From Cynocephalus volans (Eukaryota > Chordata > Mammalia > Dermoptera > Cynocephalidae): a stretch of DNA of 64,000 bases. This document shows positions 11,931 to 23,479 of this stretch, piece by piece. The stretch covers positions 37,809,001-37,873,000 of the forward strand of contig NC_084470.1 in the NCBI RefSeq assembly GCF_027409185.1, read 5' to 3'. The position numbers were made by a program, and so were the translations under genes. The notes beneath the pieces are model-generated. The model worked only from the letters and a program-made list of their open reading frames with translations, was not told the origin of the DNA and made no database searches. The number at the start of each line of letters is the position of its first letter. Position 1 is the stretch's first letter.

Positions 11931-14709
11931 CTTAGGCTTTCAGACAGGGTTTTCTGAGTCAGTGTCCAATATCTGCTGCTGAATTGCAAACTGGAGGACT
12001 GAAGCCATTGTCTTGAGGCTCCCTTTAAGGGGAGCCATGCCTTCCACTTAAGATTATGAGGAACCATGCTTTGATTAGGGGACGATTGTTTGGCCACTTG
12101 TTCCATGTTTCTTCTCCCAGAAGACTCTCCCAAACATGTACAACCTGGTGTGTCACCACCCTCAGGCCACCAACTCTTTCTCACTGTGCAGGATGTGCTA
12201 GATGTTGCATTTGCCAAGAATAAAGTGATTCTCATTTACTTACCTAGCAGCTGTCAAAGCCTGAAATTTTCTTCTGTGGGCGTAAGCAATTTTCCCTCTG
12301 TAAACGCAGCTTCATCCTGAGTTTGTTATGCGCCAGCCGCGGTGATCAGAGGTGCTACCATCACTCCTCCCTTCTCCTACGAGCAACAATTAAAAACCAA
12401 TTCTGCCAGAGTACAAAGGCATCTGTTAGAGATTGTCACTCTTGAGTCATGTGCTCAAGAGGTTTAATAGGTTTGCCAGAAGACCTTCAGATCAAGAAAT
12501 GGCTCGATGATACACAACGAGAACCCAACAGGAGGAAACAGTGGCTTACCTCCATTTGGAGCTAGCATGGAAGAATAATTCTGTTTCCTGGGCAGACAAG
12601 GAGACACTGGCTTTTGGAAGAATGCTCTTTATTGAGGAAGATGAATTCAAAAAGAAGACATAAGGGAAAGTGCTTAGATGAGCAAAACTGAATTTCGCCC
12701 AGGTTAGCCTCACTCCTATAGCACCTCTGGGTACAAAGCACATTGGCTGGATTGTGTTCAGGGAACTGAAGTGGGGGTGGAGGTGAAGGGAGAAGGAAGT
12801 AACAGTTGGTTTCTGGATTGCATAGGCTATCATTCCTTCTGGTTGTTAGAGTATTTGCCTTTTATTTATAGTATATTCTAGCCATTTCTCTAATGTAGGC
12901 AGGAACAAAATATGCCCCAGGTCATCTCCCACCAGTCTTCTGGACACAGAAGGGCCTTGGCTTTGAAATCCACTCTCAGCAGTCCCCTGTGAGTGTAAAG
13001 TGACTCACCATCAGGTCCTCTTCCCCATCTCTTTGGGTCTTTTGACCACACACATAATGAGTTCTCACTTCAGCAATGCCTTTGTTCGACCCCAAACGAT
13101 GTTCCCACCCTCCTGACAAAGCAGCTTTTTTGTCTTATGTCAAAATAATCACTTATCAAAAATGATGGCAAGGCTCAGAAATATCCCAGCTTCATCCTTA
13201 GGGAATAGGGAAAAAAAGAAGAGTGTTAAATGTTTAACCTGCATTGATGAGGTATGCTGAAACTATTGGATAAAATGAAAACTTTCTTAGAGGCATAAAT
13301 CACTGGGGAGATTTCCACCCATCTCATTGATTTTTGGATTCGGTTAATGATTCCAGCACTGAGAACATAAGGCTAGGTGGAAGTTAAAGAAATGGAAAGG
13401 CCACATTAACCTCTAAATTTTACCTATATGTTGATTTTTGACAGTGAAATATTATAATTAACCCAGACTATTTTCCAAAGATTTAATTTTTTGCTGATGT
13501 TCAAAAGTATTGCAGAAAAGCTGATTCCTAATTATTACATACCTCATTGCATAAATTTCTTTCTAATTAAAAAGCCTCTAAATTCTAAATAATCAATTTA
13601 CAAAGACATATGGTTTTGAAAAATTAGGCATTTAATTTCTAAAGATTTATTAGTAATTTGTACTGTAGCTAATTAATTATGGTTATAATACTATCGCAGT
13701 CATAGTAGAGATTGATGTAATGGTATGATTGCAAATTTATTTTGATATGTCTTCTTTAATATCAGAGCATTACAATATACTTAGTTTTCCAGTCCATTCT
13801 TAATTATGTTTGAAAGCATTAGTTTAATGAAAGATAAGAGGGCTTGATATGTGTACCATCAGAATTTATTTGAAGAACTGTTTTCAAAATGAAACAAACA
13901 AATTGGTTTTTGGCCCTGACAAAATTAAATTTGTAGTTGGTAATAAATTAGCAGACAGAAACACCTTAAAATTAAATAGTATTTGATACAGAATTTCACA
14001 TTAGCCATTGTGACAATTTGCAAGGAGCTTAGCATGAGAAAGTAGTTTAACTGTACAAGGGTGGAATTCAACATAAACAGTGATGGCGTTGTAAGTGTTC
14101 ACAGCACACGGGATAGGTGGAGAAGGGTTTTGTTCTATCTCCTTTGTCAGTGAATTTCTAGGCATTAAGAAAAATACATAGAAAATGTTTTGAATATTAC
14201 CAGGTTTTTTCTCTGGAGTTGTAGGAGGAAAGAGATTTTTGGTTTAGTGGTAGAAAATGCCACTGATTTGTTTCATTGCATAAAAACACATGCTACTTCT
14301 GAATAAATTGAAGGGCAGAGCCATAATGCTGGTTGCAAGAAGTAAGAAAAAGGAAGAAGGTAAAAGTAGCTTCATAGAAGATGTGGAGCTTACACTGCAG
14401 CATAAAGGTTGTCATTGGCTAAAGGACACATTTCCACATGCAGAACTCTAGCAGGAGTTCCTGAGGAGGCGGCAGGAATTCTTAACCTGGGCCATTTTCC
14501 TGTCAAACTCCAGGTACCAGAGTTGACTGGGTGACCTGTCAGGTCACTGGCAGTTCCACCTTCCTTGTTTTATACATGAACACATTTGGATTTTCTGTTC
14601 TGCTGCTTCTTTAGTGATATCCTTGGTTTAGATTGCTTCGGTTATTTTACCCGACAAGGCCCACTTTGTCTCAAGTTTCTTCCCTAGTTTTTTCACAGCA
14701 CAGCTGTTT
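11931..14709. other. Unique sequence with an AT-rich, TAATTA-dense block
   Basis: No repeat seen. The part 13430-13830 is AT-rich with several TAATTA/TAATT motifs (near 13453, 13530, 13563, 13670), the core bound by homeodomain proteins, and no simple-repeat character. It could be a conserved non-coding element; that is inference. Confidence 0.45.
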
Positions 14710-14895
14710 GAGAGATAATCTGTCACTGATTAGCTGTGTGACTTTGAGAAAATCAGTAACCATCTCCCAAGTCTCAGTTTCCCCCAGTAAAAGGGCATTA
14801 GTGTTAGAACCAGCTTTGTGGTGTTGCTGTGAGGACTACATGCAGTCATGCATGTCGGCCAGCTCTGCTTGGCACGTAAGAGGCTATCACAGTAT
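14710..14895 (+). mobile_element. MIR SINE fragment
   Basis: GATTAGCTGTGTGACTTTGA, AAGTCTCAGTTTCCCCCAGT and TGTGAGGACTACATGCAGTC in MIR order. Confidence 0.82.
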
Positions 14896-14955
14896 TCGGG
14901 GGAGAGGACCTGAGCAGAGAACTGGATGTCAGGGCTACGGGAAGCCTGGGCATTT

Positions 14956-15375
14956 TTCATTCATTCATTTTACAAATATTTATTGAACATCCACTCTATT
15001 TTCAGTACAGGGCTTATTTGCTATGGACCCAGAAATAAATAGAATGTATGGGTATCTGCCCTTTCAAAATTCACAATCTAATAGAAAAGGCGATTGTGTG
15101 CCTACAAATAATTGAAATAACTAGTTATATTTGGAGTGCACAAGGAAGAAAAGGCTTAGAGAGCTTGAAAAGACCTAGAGGAGAAGATAACAACAGTTGA
15201 GTCTTGAACGAAGGAAAACCAGGTAGGGAACAGTACAGATGCAGAGAGTAAAGCAAGACTGAAGGTTTCAAGTCAGGTGTTAAGGAACCATAAGAAGGTT
15301 GGGTTGATTGTGGCTAAAAGAGTAAAGCAAGCCTGGTGGAAGATGAGTTTTAAGGTTTGGATGAAGCAGGCGTTA
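14956..15375 (-). mobile_element. L2 3' fragment
   Basis: CATTCATTCATTTTACAAAT, ATTTATTGAACATCCACTCT, AATTCACAATCTAATAGAAA and TGAGTCTTGAACGAAGGAAA: reversed L2 3' end, ending where the MLT1 LTR begins. Confidence 0.72.
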
Positions 15376-15384
15376 TTCATTGGG

Positions 15385-15716
15385 CACTATGGTCTGAATG
15401 TCTGTGTCTCTGCACCCCCCCCCATTCATATGTTGAAACTTAATTCCCAATATGATGGTATTAGGACGTAGGGCCTATAGAAGGTGATTAGGTCATGAGA
15501 GTGAAGCTCTCATGAATAGGATTAGTGCCTTTATAAAACAGGCCCTTGGGAGCTTGTTTTCCCCTTCTACTCTGGGAGGGAGCAAGAAGGCACCGACTAT
15601 GAGGAACAGGCCTCTAGAACTTTCCTGCCTCTAGAACTGTGAGCAATAAATTTCTGTTATTCATGAATTACCCAGTCTAAGGTATTTTGTTATAGCAGCC
15701 CAAATGGGCTAAGACT
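15385..15716 (+). mobile_element. MLT1-type solo LTR (ancient ERVL-MaLR)
   Basis: 332 bp. Landmarks in order: TATGGTCTGAATGTCTGTGT, CATATGTTGAAACTTAATTC, GATGGTATTAGGACGTAGGG, GGTGATTAGGTCATGAGAGT, CTGTGAGCAATAAATTTCTG and TTATAGCAGCCCAAATGGGC. It is flanked by TTGGG on both sides (15380-15384, 15717-15721), the 5-bp duplication expected. The TG and CA termini have mutated. A solo LTR fossil of an endogenous retrovirus-like family, with no internal genes. Confidence 0.88.
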
Positions 15717-16274
15717 TTGGGTAAAAGATAACCCATGGAATGTAAAAACACCAAAAGTAGCCATGTAAGTATTAGAAGACACATTCATTTTTCCTTTAAA
15801 AAAAAATAGTACAGATTTTAATATATGTAGTGGAAATCTACTCCAAATAGAATAACCAAATGCATATTCTATCATTTGTGAAATTTGAGTTTCACAATAA
15901 TAAAAGTCATTAAAGAAAAAAGTGATAGAGCTTTAAAAATTACTCTTTTAGGGTATTTCATCACACGTACAATAAACTTTCCACATGCTCCCTTCAGTCA
16001 ACAAATATTCATTCAGCTCTTGGAAGAGTCTGGACCACCCTGCTAAGCCTTATATGACTATAGTAACATGACTTTTCCCAGTAGTTTTCAGTAAAACAGG
16101 AATAATTTTGAAATATTTTAATATTAGTTTAGCACTGTACTTTGTATTTTAAAAGCACTATATTGAATTTATTTGAAAAGTAGTAACTGAGCATCCATTC
16201 TGTCCCAAGCATGCATATATATTTGTTCAGTTGTCAAGTTTTACATTATCTTCATGTTTTCTATGTCCTTCGTC

Positions 16275-16395
16275 AGGGATTAGAATTACCTGTACGACTT
16301 CAGGTAATTTTTATAACCTGAGTGGGCCTCATTTCCTCATCCATAAAATGAGTCCATTTCACAGCCCTTTTCCAGCTTAAAAATTATGTGATTTG
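16275..16395 (+). mobile_element. MIR SINE fragment
   Basis: GTGGGCCTCATTTCCTCATC and CATAAAATGAGTCCATTTCA match the MIR core; the rest is eroded. Confidence 0.6.
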
Positions 16396-17132
16396 TGAAA
16401 ATGAGTGGGCTCTCTTGATTAGAAAAAATTTTCCTTATGTACATTTCAAGAGCTGATATATATACTCTAACTGTTTAAAACATTTATATAAACTGTTGTA
16501 ACTTTAAAATGTTGTAATTTTTCATATACTCTTTAACTAAAATTTAGACTGAAGCTAATAAAACCTGGGTGAAAGTTCCCCCAACTTTGGATTTGGATAT
16601 TATACAATTTTACATGAAATTTGTTTTAATCCCATTTCACTTATTTGATATGTTCATGTACTAGTTTCTGCCAAAATAAAAAGGCAGAAAAGCTCCAATT
16701 TGGGGGGCTAGCCAAAACAGATGTGACCAGGCACTTTCCTGTCCCTCCTGAGAGTTTAAATAATTGAGACAGGCTCCTGAACTCCAGGCCATAGTTTCAA
16801 GGCTGGTCCATCACCATTAACTACAGGAGCCACATAACCACCCTGTATGCTCCAACATAACTCCCATTATTATCGATAAAAGTTACACTACTATACCAAG
16901 GGGAAAGAAAGGCCACAATAAGGCTTTTAAAAAGCTATTTAATATATCAGCTTTCACAAAGATAGACGGTATCACTAAGACAAAACAAGAAAAGATGTGC
17001 CCAACTTTACAAGGTATTGGCACTGTTAATCATATTTTGAAATATTGCTGGTATATATCTTGGAAAACACAGTACGGTTGCCATATTTCCAATGAGAGGT
17101 GACAGTTTTAATGTTGAGATGCACTGATAATT

Positions 17133-17200
17133 CCAAGCCCTCTTTTTTCCCCTTATATGGGATAAACCAAGCCCTCTTTTTTCCCCTTAAATGGGAAGTA
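17133..17200. repeat. 34-bp tandem duplication
   Basis: Two adjacent units beginning CCAAGCCCTCTTTTTTCCCC at 17133 and 17167. The first 30 bases differ at one position, so this is a recent local duplication. Confidence 0.9.
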
Positions 17201-17559
17201 GATTTCAGCAACCAGGTGGGTTCCAGAAGCTTAGGTCCTAAAGTAGAACATTGTAAATTTCACCACATTCCATTACAAAAATATCACAAAATTTTCGTAA
17301 ACAACTACATACATACATATGTTCATATACACACATTCTAATGTAAAATTATCCATATTAGCATACACTTTATTTTATTTATATATTCAAAATGTTATAA
17401 ATTTATATACATATGTAATTTTAGATGGACTTAGAAAAGATTATGAAAATAATTAGCTAGTTTCCATTTATACTTCTCCATTTCCAATTTCTAAACATGG
17501 CATAACAAATAAATAAATGTACATAATACTAGATTTCAAAGCATTTCCAAATTCATTAT

Positions 17560-17745
17560 TTTGATTTTTGCAATTTTGTGAAGTGGATAGGACACATGCA
17601 TTTCTGTCCATTTTACTGATAAAGAATGTGTAGTTAATATCTTGCCCAAGGTCCTCTAGATTATATATGGCAAAATCAGGGTATGGCCTTGTTCTTCTGT
17701 TTCCAAATTCAGTGCTCTTTTCACTATACTATCCTGGCTTTGCAA
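17560..17745 (-). mobile_element. MIR SINE fragment
   Basis: Reverse MIR core: GTCCATTTTACTGATAAAGA, CTTGCCCAAGGTCCTCTAGA and CAGTGCTCTTTTCACTATAC. Confidence 0.72.
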
Positions 17746-17939
17746 CATGAGATCACTCACAGGTAGGTAGATATATAGACCTGATCCAGAAGGACATGGT
17801 TTCTTATTCTAGCTCCCTGTCCCACTGTGATACTTCACAGAGAAGTAGGGCCCACTGGACTTTCTGGTCTTTAATGTTTCTTCCTCTCACTTCAGTTGAA
17901 ACTTTATGGAAGGTATTTTGGGTTGCTATTCTCCCCTTA

Positions 17940-18410
17940 GTTCTTACTAAAAGCGTCTTGATTTTCTTCAGTGTAGCAATGTGCCCATTTAAAATATTCC
18001 ATTTCCGAGACTCCCTTGTAGCTAGGGGTAGCTGTGTGGCACAGTCTGGACCACCTCGATATAAAGAAAATCACTAGATGGGGCTTCTGGGAAAGCTGTA
18101 TCAGTGGGAGCAGAATTGCTGGCTTTACTCATTGTCTTATCCTCTGCATCCTTCTCCTTATTCCTGCCTGAAATATGGATATGATGCTGAGGCGGTAACA
18201 GCCAGCTTGTGAGCATGAGGCTGAAAGTCACACATTCAGTTAGAGGAGGAGAAAGACAGAAAGAGCCTGGACCCCTCTGGGCATGACAGAGCCACTGTGT
18301 GAGTCCTGAACTACTAGCTCCAGACCTCTTGTTCTGGGAAGAACATAGGCCCCTAGCTTATGAAGCCACTGTATCTGCTGCAACTGAATTCCATCCTAGT
18401 TGACAGAGTA
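17940..18410 (+). repeat. Ancient mammalian interspersed repeat (LTR-like)
   Basis: TGTGTGGCACAGTCTGGACC, GGGGCTTCTGGGAAAGCTGT, CAGCCAGCTTGTGAGCATGA and GACAGAAAGAGCCTGGACCC follow a known mammalian fossil repeat (visible wording, family not named with confidence). Frames inside are spurious. Confidence 0.55.
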
Positions 18411-18589
18411 AAACAAATTAAAAATGGGAAGAAGAAAAATGTTAGATGAAACTAGAAAGAAATCTAAGGTTTGTCTCTCAGGCAGAGACTGTTACATACA
18501 ACAGGCAGATCTCCCACCTATTGTCTGCCACTGGCAAGGGGCCACCTCCAGGATGCCTTGAGTTAGGGTCTCAGCTGAATTTTCCAGAG

Positions 18590-18780
18590 ATGTGAGCCTT
18601 ACAGTTGGGTTTTTTAACTTTGCCTCTCTATGTTTCTGTTTCCTTACTTGCAAAATGGGGATAATAGTCCTACCTCTTAGGATGGTTCTAAAGATTTAAG
18701 GAGATAATACATGTAATGTGCTTAGAATAATGCCAGGCATACTGAAAGCACTTAATAAATGCTTCTCATTATTACTATGA
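18590..18780 (+). mobile_element. MIR SINE
   Basis: TGTTTCTGTTTCCTTACTTG, CAAAATGGGGATAATAGTCC, AAAGATTTAAGGAGATAATA and GCCAGGCATACTGAAAGCAC. It ends just before the U6 retrocopy. Confidence 0.88.
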
Positions 18781-18817
18781 TCTGGAAGAAGAGATGCCAA
18801 TCATTTTTTTTTTTTTA

Positions 18818-18921
18818 AGAAATGGAACGCTTCATGAATGTGCATGTCATCCTTACACAGGGCCATGCTACGCTTCTCTGTATCGTTCCAATTTTAGTGC
18901 CTATGCTGCTGAAGCAAGCAC
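18818..18921 (-). pseudogene. RNU6P: U6 snRNA retropseudogene
   Basis: Full-length copy of U6 spliceosomal RNA read on the - strand from 18921. Matches include TAAAATTGGAACGATACAGA and GGAACGC near the 3' end. Scattered substitutions (about 15%) disable it: the central conserved ACAGAGA-box region reads ACAGAGAAGCGTAGC and the 5' stem is altered. An A-rich tail follows (complement of about 18804-18816), and short imperfect duplications CCAATCATT / CCAAGCATT (18797-18805, 18922-18930) abut the ends, as in L1-mediated retrocopies. No proximal sequence element was recognised upstream. Confidence 0.92.
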
Positions 18922-19100
18922 CCAAGCATTATCGATTCTGCATAAGCGAGAGAACTAACTCCCAGAGACACAGCAGGGGTACTTCTCCCCTTTCCACAGA
19001 CAGGACCCTATAAAGAGGGTCACTTCCTTCTCCCCATTATTTTCCACAGGAAAAATACCAGAAGTATGGATGGGAGTTTGCCCAGGGAGTGATCATGATG

Positions 19101-19125
19101 AAAAAAAAAAAAAAAAAAAAAAAAA
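19101..19125 (+). repeat. Poly(A) run of 25
   Basis: Uninterrupted 25 A. It looks like the tail of a retrocopy, but no body or target duplication could be matched upstream. Confidence 0.9.
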
Positions 19126-19439
19126 CCCAAAATATAGATTACCTGATTTGGAGGTCACAGCATAAGTATCAAACCTAGTTCTTCAAGGAACTCACGATCT
19201 GGTGGGGGAAGGGCACAGAGAACAGGAAGCACCTCATTGGACAATTCAAGCATGGTGACATGTTGCTCAATGAGACACTAATAAGGAGCACGAGGCCGCT
19301 GAGAAAGATCACAATATTTGCCTAAATCTTTCACCGAAAGCTTATTGGGGGTCTTGAACTAACTATTGAAAATGGGCAAAGAAGAGAATAAGAATGGAGT
19401 AGAGTCAGGTGTACCTTAGAAGAGTTCGCCAGGATGTGA

Positions 19440-19515
19440 ACGCCCCCAAGAGAGGGATATTTATCTTATTCATTTCAGCTCCCCAATGCAAATAGTTTCT
19501 GGCACACAGAATGAA
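19440..19515 (+). mobile_element. L2 3'-end fragment
   Basis: GAGAGGGATATTTATCTTAT and TTTCTGGCACACAGAATGAA resemble the L2 3' end; short. Confidence 0.45.
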
Positions 19516-20079
19516 TTTTCCCGGTTGGGTTTTTGATCATTTTCTTCCTCTAGGATTTTGCCTTGGCAAAAACTACAGCTCATCAACACTTCCATTTCTG
19601 GCTTTTATGAAGCAGCTTGTAGCAAATCAAGTACAACAAAAACAACTACAAAAGCCAGACAATATTATTATAAAAATCTGTTTGAAGTATCAGAGATCTG
19701 CCAAGGCATCCAAGACTTGATGGGCCAAGCCCTCTGAGAAGACACAAACCTCTTTCCCCCTCAATGATTTTTCTCATTTTTAGTAGCGTTAAGGCAAGAG
19801 GTTAAGAAGCCAGGCAAAAAATTAAAAAGTCAGGCAAAAGAAAAGCTGCTAAAAAGCGGAGTGGAGTTTTCAGAATCTCATGGTGCCAGAAAGACAAAAA
19901 TTGGAATTCAGGAGGAGAAGCTCTGGTAAACATCCCAAGCTCCTCTTGGGACCCCTAGAGGGTAATTCCCTAAGAGTAGGTGAACCCAAAGAAGACCTAG
20001 CCTGAGAATGATAAAACTTACTCTCTAGTCAGCTGAGCCCTTGATTAGATGGAGGTAAACTCCCCCTGCTCTAGATATC

Positions 20080-20660
20080 TAGATTTACCTTCAGAGAGAG
20101 GATTTACCCTCTCTGAAAGAAGATAACATCATCCAAAGCCTTCAAAATATTTTATACACAACATTCCTCATTTTATCAAAACTTACCTGACATACTAAGA
20201 AACAGAGCCAAAGAAAAACAAATAGAATAGACCCACAGGTGATCCAGATATTGTATTTATCTTTAAAATTAATGTGATTTGTGTATTCAAGAAATAAATG
20301 ATAAAATAGGGAATTTCACCAGAACACTAGACTCTTAAAAAAAAATCAAATGGAAAGTTTGCAACTGAAATATATAACTAAAGTGAAGCTCTCAGTAGAT
20401 AAGTTGAACAGCATATTGGACACAGCTGAAGAGCCAGTTAGTGAACTGTAAGATAGGTCAGGAGAAAATATTAAGACTGAAGTACAAACAAGTGAAGGGA
20501 TGGAAAATGTGGAAAAGAACAAAGAGACATATTGAAAAGTTTTAACATATGTATTCAGATTCCTGGATTCCCAGAAAGAGAAGAGAGAGAATGGAATAGA
20601 AGGAATTTTAAAGAGACAGAGATCCACAAATTTTCCAAAATTGGTGGAAGACATCACTAC
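20080..20660 (+). mobile_element. Old LINE-1/HAL1-like ORF1 relic
   Basis: A-rich, + strand. Degenerate text resembling L1M ORF1: stretches such as GACACAGCTGAAGAGCCAG (near 20420) and AGAAGAGAGAGAATGGAATA (near 20580) follow the usual order. Frame is lost. Boundaries are approximate. Confidence 0.65.
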
Positions 20661-20699
20661 AGGTTAAACATCATTTGAACTCCAACGTGGATAAAATCC

Positions 20700-22599
20700 A
20701 ATCACTCAAAGCCAGTTTCATCTAACCCTGTTGATTTGTTCATGATTTAGAAGTAAAACCATGTGAAGCCACCTGAATTCATGTTATTTAGGCTGGAGAA
20801 TGAGATACTAGTGTTAAATTTGACCTCAACTTTGCCTTTAAACCAGAGTAATCCTAGGCAGATCAGGCTAGGATAAAGTTACCCTGGCTTAACTTTAGAA
20901 CCAGAACAAAAATAAAAATTTCAGCTCTGTGATTTAATTTTTTTAATATGCTCTGAAATGAGAAAAGCCTGTGTCCTAAACGATTATTACCATACTAATA
21001 ACCTTCTCAGCTTTTTTTTTTATCAGTTCTGATATTTTCCTGGAAAATCTTGCCACCTTTGACATTTGAATTCTGGTTTTTAGCAGTGTTATTTCCGTTT
21101 CTTTTTCTTTCATGAAATCTGCCATCATCTTCATTTATATATATATTTATATATGCCAAGTGTTACAAGCTGTGAATTCCCTTTTCTTTAAAAAACAAAA
21201 AGCAGAAACAAAATAACTGGTGTGTTTTTCCAGAAGCTTATAGCTGGAGAGCAAAGCCTCTCTAATAACTTTTTACTGAATATTTCAGGATTTCTTTTTG
21301 CCTTAGACAGGATCCACCTGGAGCCTTTCAGAGGCTGCTGATAAGGCAAGGAGGAACCCAAACTTGGACTGTGAAAACCCTATTTAGAAATTACTCCCGC
21401 TTTGATGGCTTGATTCTGATTTGAGGAAAGCAGGGAGGAGTGATATTTGTCAACATGTCATTGGATTCTCGGGTTGCTTTACACCCTCTTAAGTGATCTT
21501 TGTTACTTCATTCTTTCCAGGGGACCCTTCTCACTGACGAGTAGTCCTGGCAAAGCCCTGATGGTTTCCTTCTACATTTACAAGGTATTGGCTGCACTCT
21601 GTTTAACATTCCAACAGGGTTAGTTTAGCTGGCCTAGAGGGTTGTGCAGCCAACAGTAAGAGCTCCCTGGTAGAAAGTTGGCTTATACTCCTTTATCTCC
21701 CTGGAGCCACTGCTTTTTCCAAGATTTGCTGCTCACTAGACCAAAGGGAAACCTGATGACTGACTCAATATCCTCCACTGTTATGAAGGATATGGTTCTA
21801 GGGAACAGAGAATTGACCCAGGGTAGAGAAGGTAAGCATAAATAGTCTTCAACATTCTCTTCTTTTATTCTTTTCTAGAGAACAAAACAGAAAGAATAAA
21901 GAGAGTTTGAGTAGGTGCTGAAACATTTTTTGAGCACCTGCTATTTGCAAGGTCCCCAGGGTAAGGACTAGTGGTGGGATAGCGGGGAGGGGACTTTGAT
22001 AAATTAGGCATGGCCTCTGTATTTCAAGGGTTGCCCACAAAGAGAAGGCCCTCTCTGACGGTATTTGAACTCATGTTGCAGTTATGTGAAACAAGTGCAG
22101 TTTTCCAGTGTTTCTGTCTTGGAAAATCACCCCCGACTCCTTGTTCCACCTACTTCCACCCCTCCACCCCCAGTTATTATTTCTCAAAGAACACAATTTG
22201 CATACTATATATTTTTTTTCAGGAACCCAACAGGTCTCATGACCAGTCAGCATTTGTTCTATCCTTTTTCCATCTGTGGAAAAGAAAATTGATTCTATGG
22301 GGACCTGAGAAAAAAATGCCTGGAATATAATCCTAAATCTCCTTCGGCTGACTGAAGGTCTGGCAAATTGTCACTTGCAGATCTGAGACGTGAGCTTGGC
22401 TTCGTTTCTCTTACTGCTCCATGAGATCTGCACCCTGAGAGGACAAATCTATATTTTAACCATTCCCTGCTCCCCAGAGACTGGAGCAGAGGACTGGAAC
22501 CTAGTGGAACTTATGAAAATCATTAAAAGCTTTTTCTTTTGAGCCACAGATTGACAAGTAATCTACTATATCAATGATACAAGACAAAATGGCAGCCAT
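20700..22599. other. Unique sequence, nothing recognised
   Basis: No supported exon or repeat. A small TATATA patch lies at 21137-21155. Confidence 0.55.
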
Positions 22600-22785
22600 A
22601 ATTTGCTCACACACATATTATAAGCATTTCTGTACAGCAGGCACTAACTTTGGGGTTGTGGGAATACAGACTTAAGAGAGAACGCCTACCCTCACCTGGC
22701 TTGCTATGTGGTTGGAGAAGGTCATGTGCAGAAATCCATCATCCATGGCAATGTGAGATGAGGCCAAGAATGGCAAAGTAAACAG

Positions 22786-23125
22786 TATAGATCTGTTTTT
22801 TCAAATATGTTAGCCACATAGCTAACATGACTATTTAAATTTAAATTTAATTAAATTACACTAAAAATTCTGTTCCTCAGTTACACTATCTTTACTCCAA
22901 ATACTCAATAACCACATAAGAGCTGGCTGGTTAGCTCAGTTGGTTAGAGCATGGTGCTGATAACACTAAGGTCCAGGATTTGATCTCTGTACTGGCCAAC
23001 TGCCAAAAACAAAAACAAAACAAATTATGATAACAATAATTAATTAGCCACATAATTATTATTATAGAGTATAGATATATTTCCATCATCACAGAAAGTT
23101 CTCTTGGCCAGTGCTGCTCTAGGAG
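22786..23125 (-). mobile_element. MER5A hAT-Charlie element interrupted by a SINE
   Basis: Flanks of the SINE read as MER5A in reverse: TTAGCCACATAGCTAACATG, an AT-rich core, then CATCATCACAGAAAGTTCTC and a terminal CAGTGCTG. MER5A is a non-autonomous hAT DNA transposon, inactive long before the eutherian radiation finished. The interruption dates the SINE as younger. Confidence 0.8.
22920..23044 (+). mobile_element. tRNA-Ile-derived SINE (monomer)
   Basis: About 78 nt look like tRNA-Ile: GGTTAGCTCAGTTGGTTAGA with an intact A box, anticodon-loop region CTGATAA, degraded B box (GATTTGATCTC) and acceptor end CTGGCCA. An A-rich tail (AAAACAAAAACAAAAC type) follows. It sits inside a MER5A copy with an imperfect duplication TAACCACATAA / TAGCCACATAA (22909-22919 and 23045-23055, 10/11). 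The body contains only the tRNA part plus tail, as in the colugo CYN SINEs (recalled, not searched). Confidence 0.85.
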
Positions 23126-23479
23126 CTCAGAGAAATAGGGAAGCCCATCTGTTGGGTTGGTTAGGGAGGTCTCCTATAAGAAATGGCACAGGAGCCAGCT
23201 CTTGGCAGAGGGGCAGCACACTGATGAGAAAGGGGGAAGGCCTCCTGAAGTGATGGCATAAGCTAAAGGCACTGTTGAGGCAGGTTTGGTGTTACCATTA
23301 TGAGCAGAATTATTGAATAATCCAGTCATGTTGGATTAGGGCCTCACCCTAACACCCTATTTTAAATCAGTCACCCTGAATATTCATACTAAGGCATCTC
23401 TGTGTCTGCTCATCTCGCCCCCAGCCCTCTCTCCTCTCCCTGCCTTTAAAGTGCAGTGATTTCCAGTAATGTTTTCTGG

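Larger units (their letters stand above)
15722..17559. other. AT-rich unique sequence
   Basis: Apart from the MIR fragment (16275-16395) and the 34-bp tandem duplication, nothing was recognised. Confidence 0.55.
22600..23290 (-). mobile_element. L2 fragment split by a MER5A/SINE insertion
   Basis: Left piece (about 22600-22785) carries the reversed L2 3' text (CAGCAGGCACTAACTTTGGG and the loss-of-ancestral wording CCTACCCTCACCTGG). Right piece (about 23126-23290) continues it (GGAGGTCTCCTATAAG, AGCCAGCTCTTGG). Between them lies a MER5A copy that in turn hosts a tRNA SINE. Assignment is by recalled consensus, not alignment. Confidence 0.6.

Noticed and set aside
19040-19125. Processed pseudogene ending in the 25-A run
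   Set aside because: No recognisable cDNA body, start or target-site duplication could be matched before the A run.
22920-23000. Genuine tRNA-Ile gene
   Set aside because: The B box and several stem pairs are mutated, an A-rich tail and target duplications are present, and a second diverged copy exists at 44.5 kb. It is a SINE.
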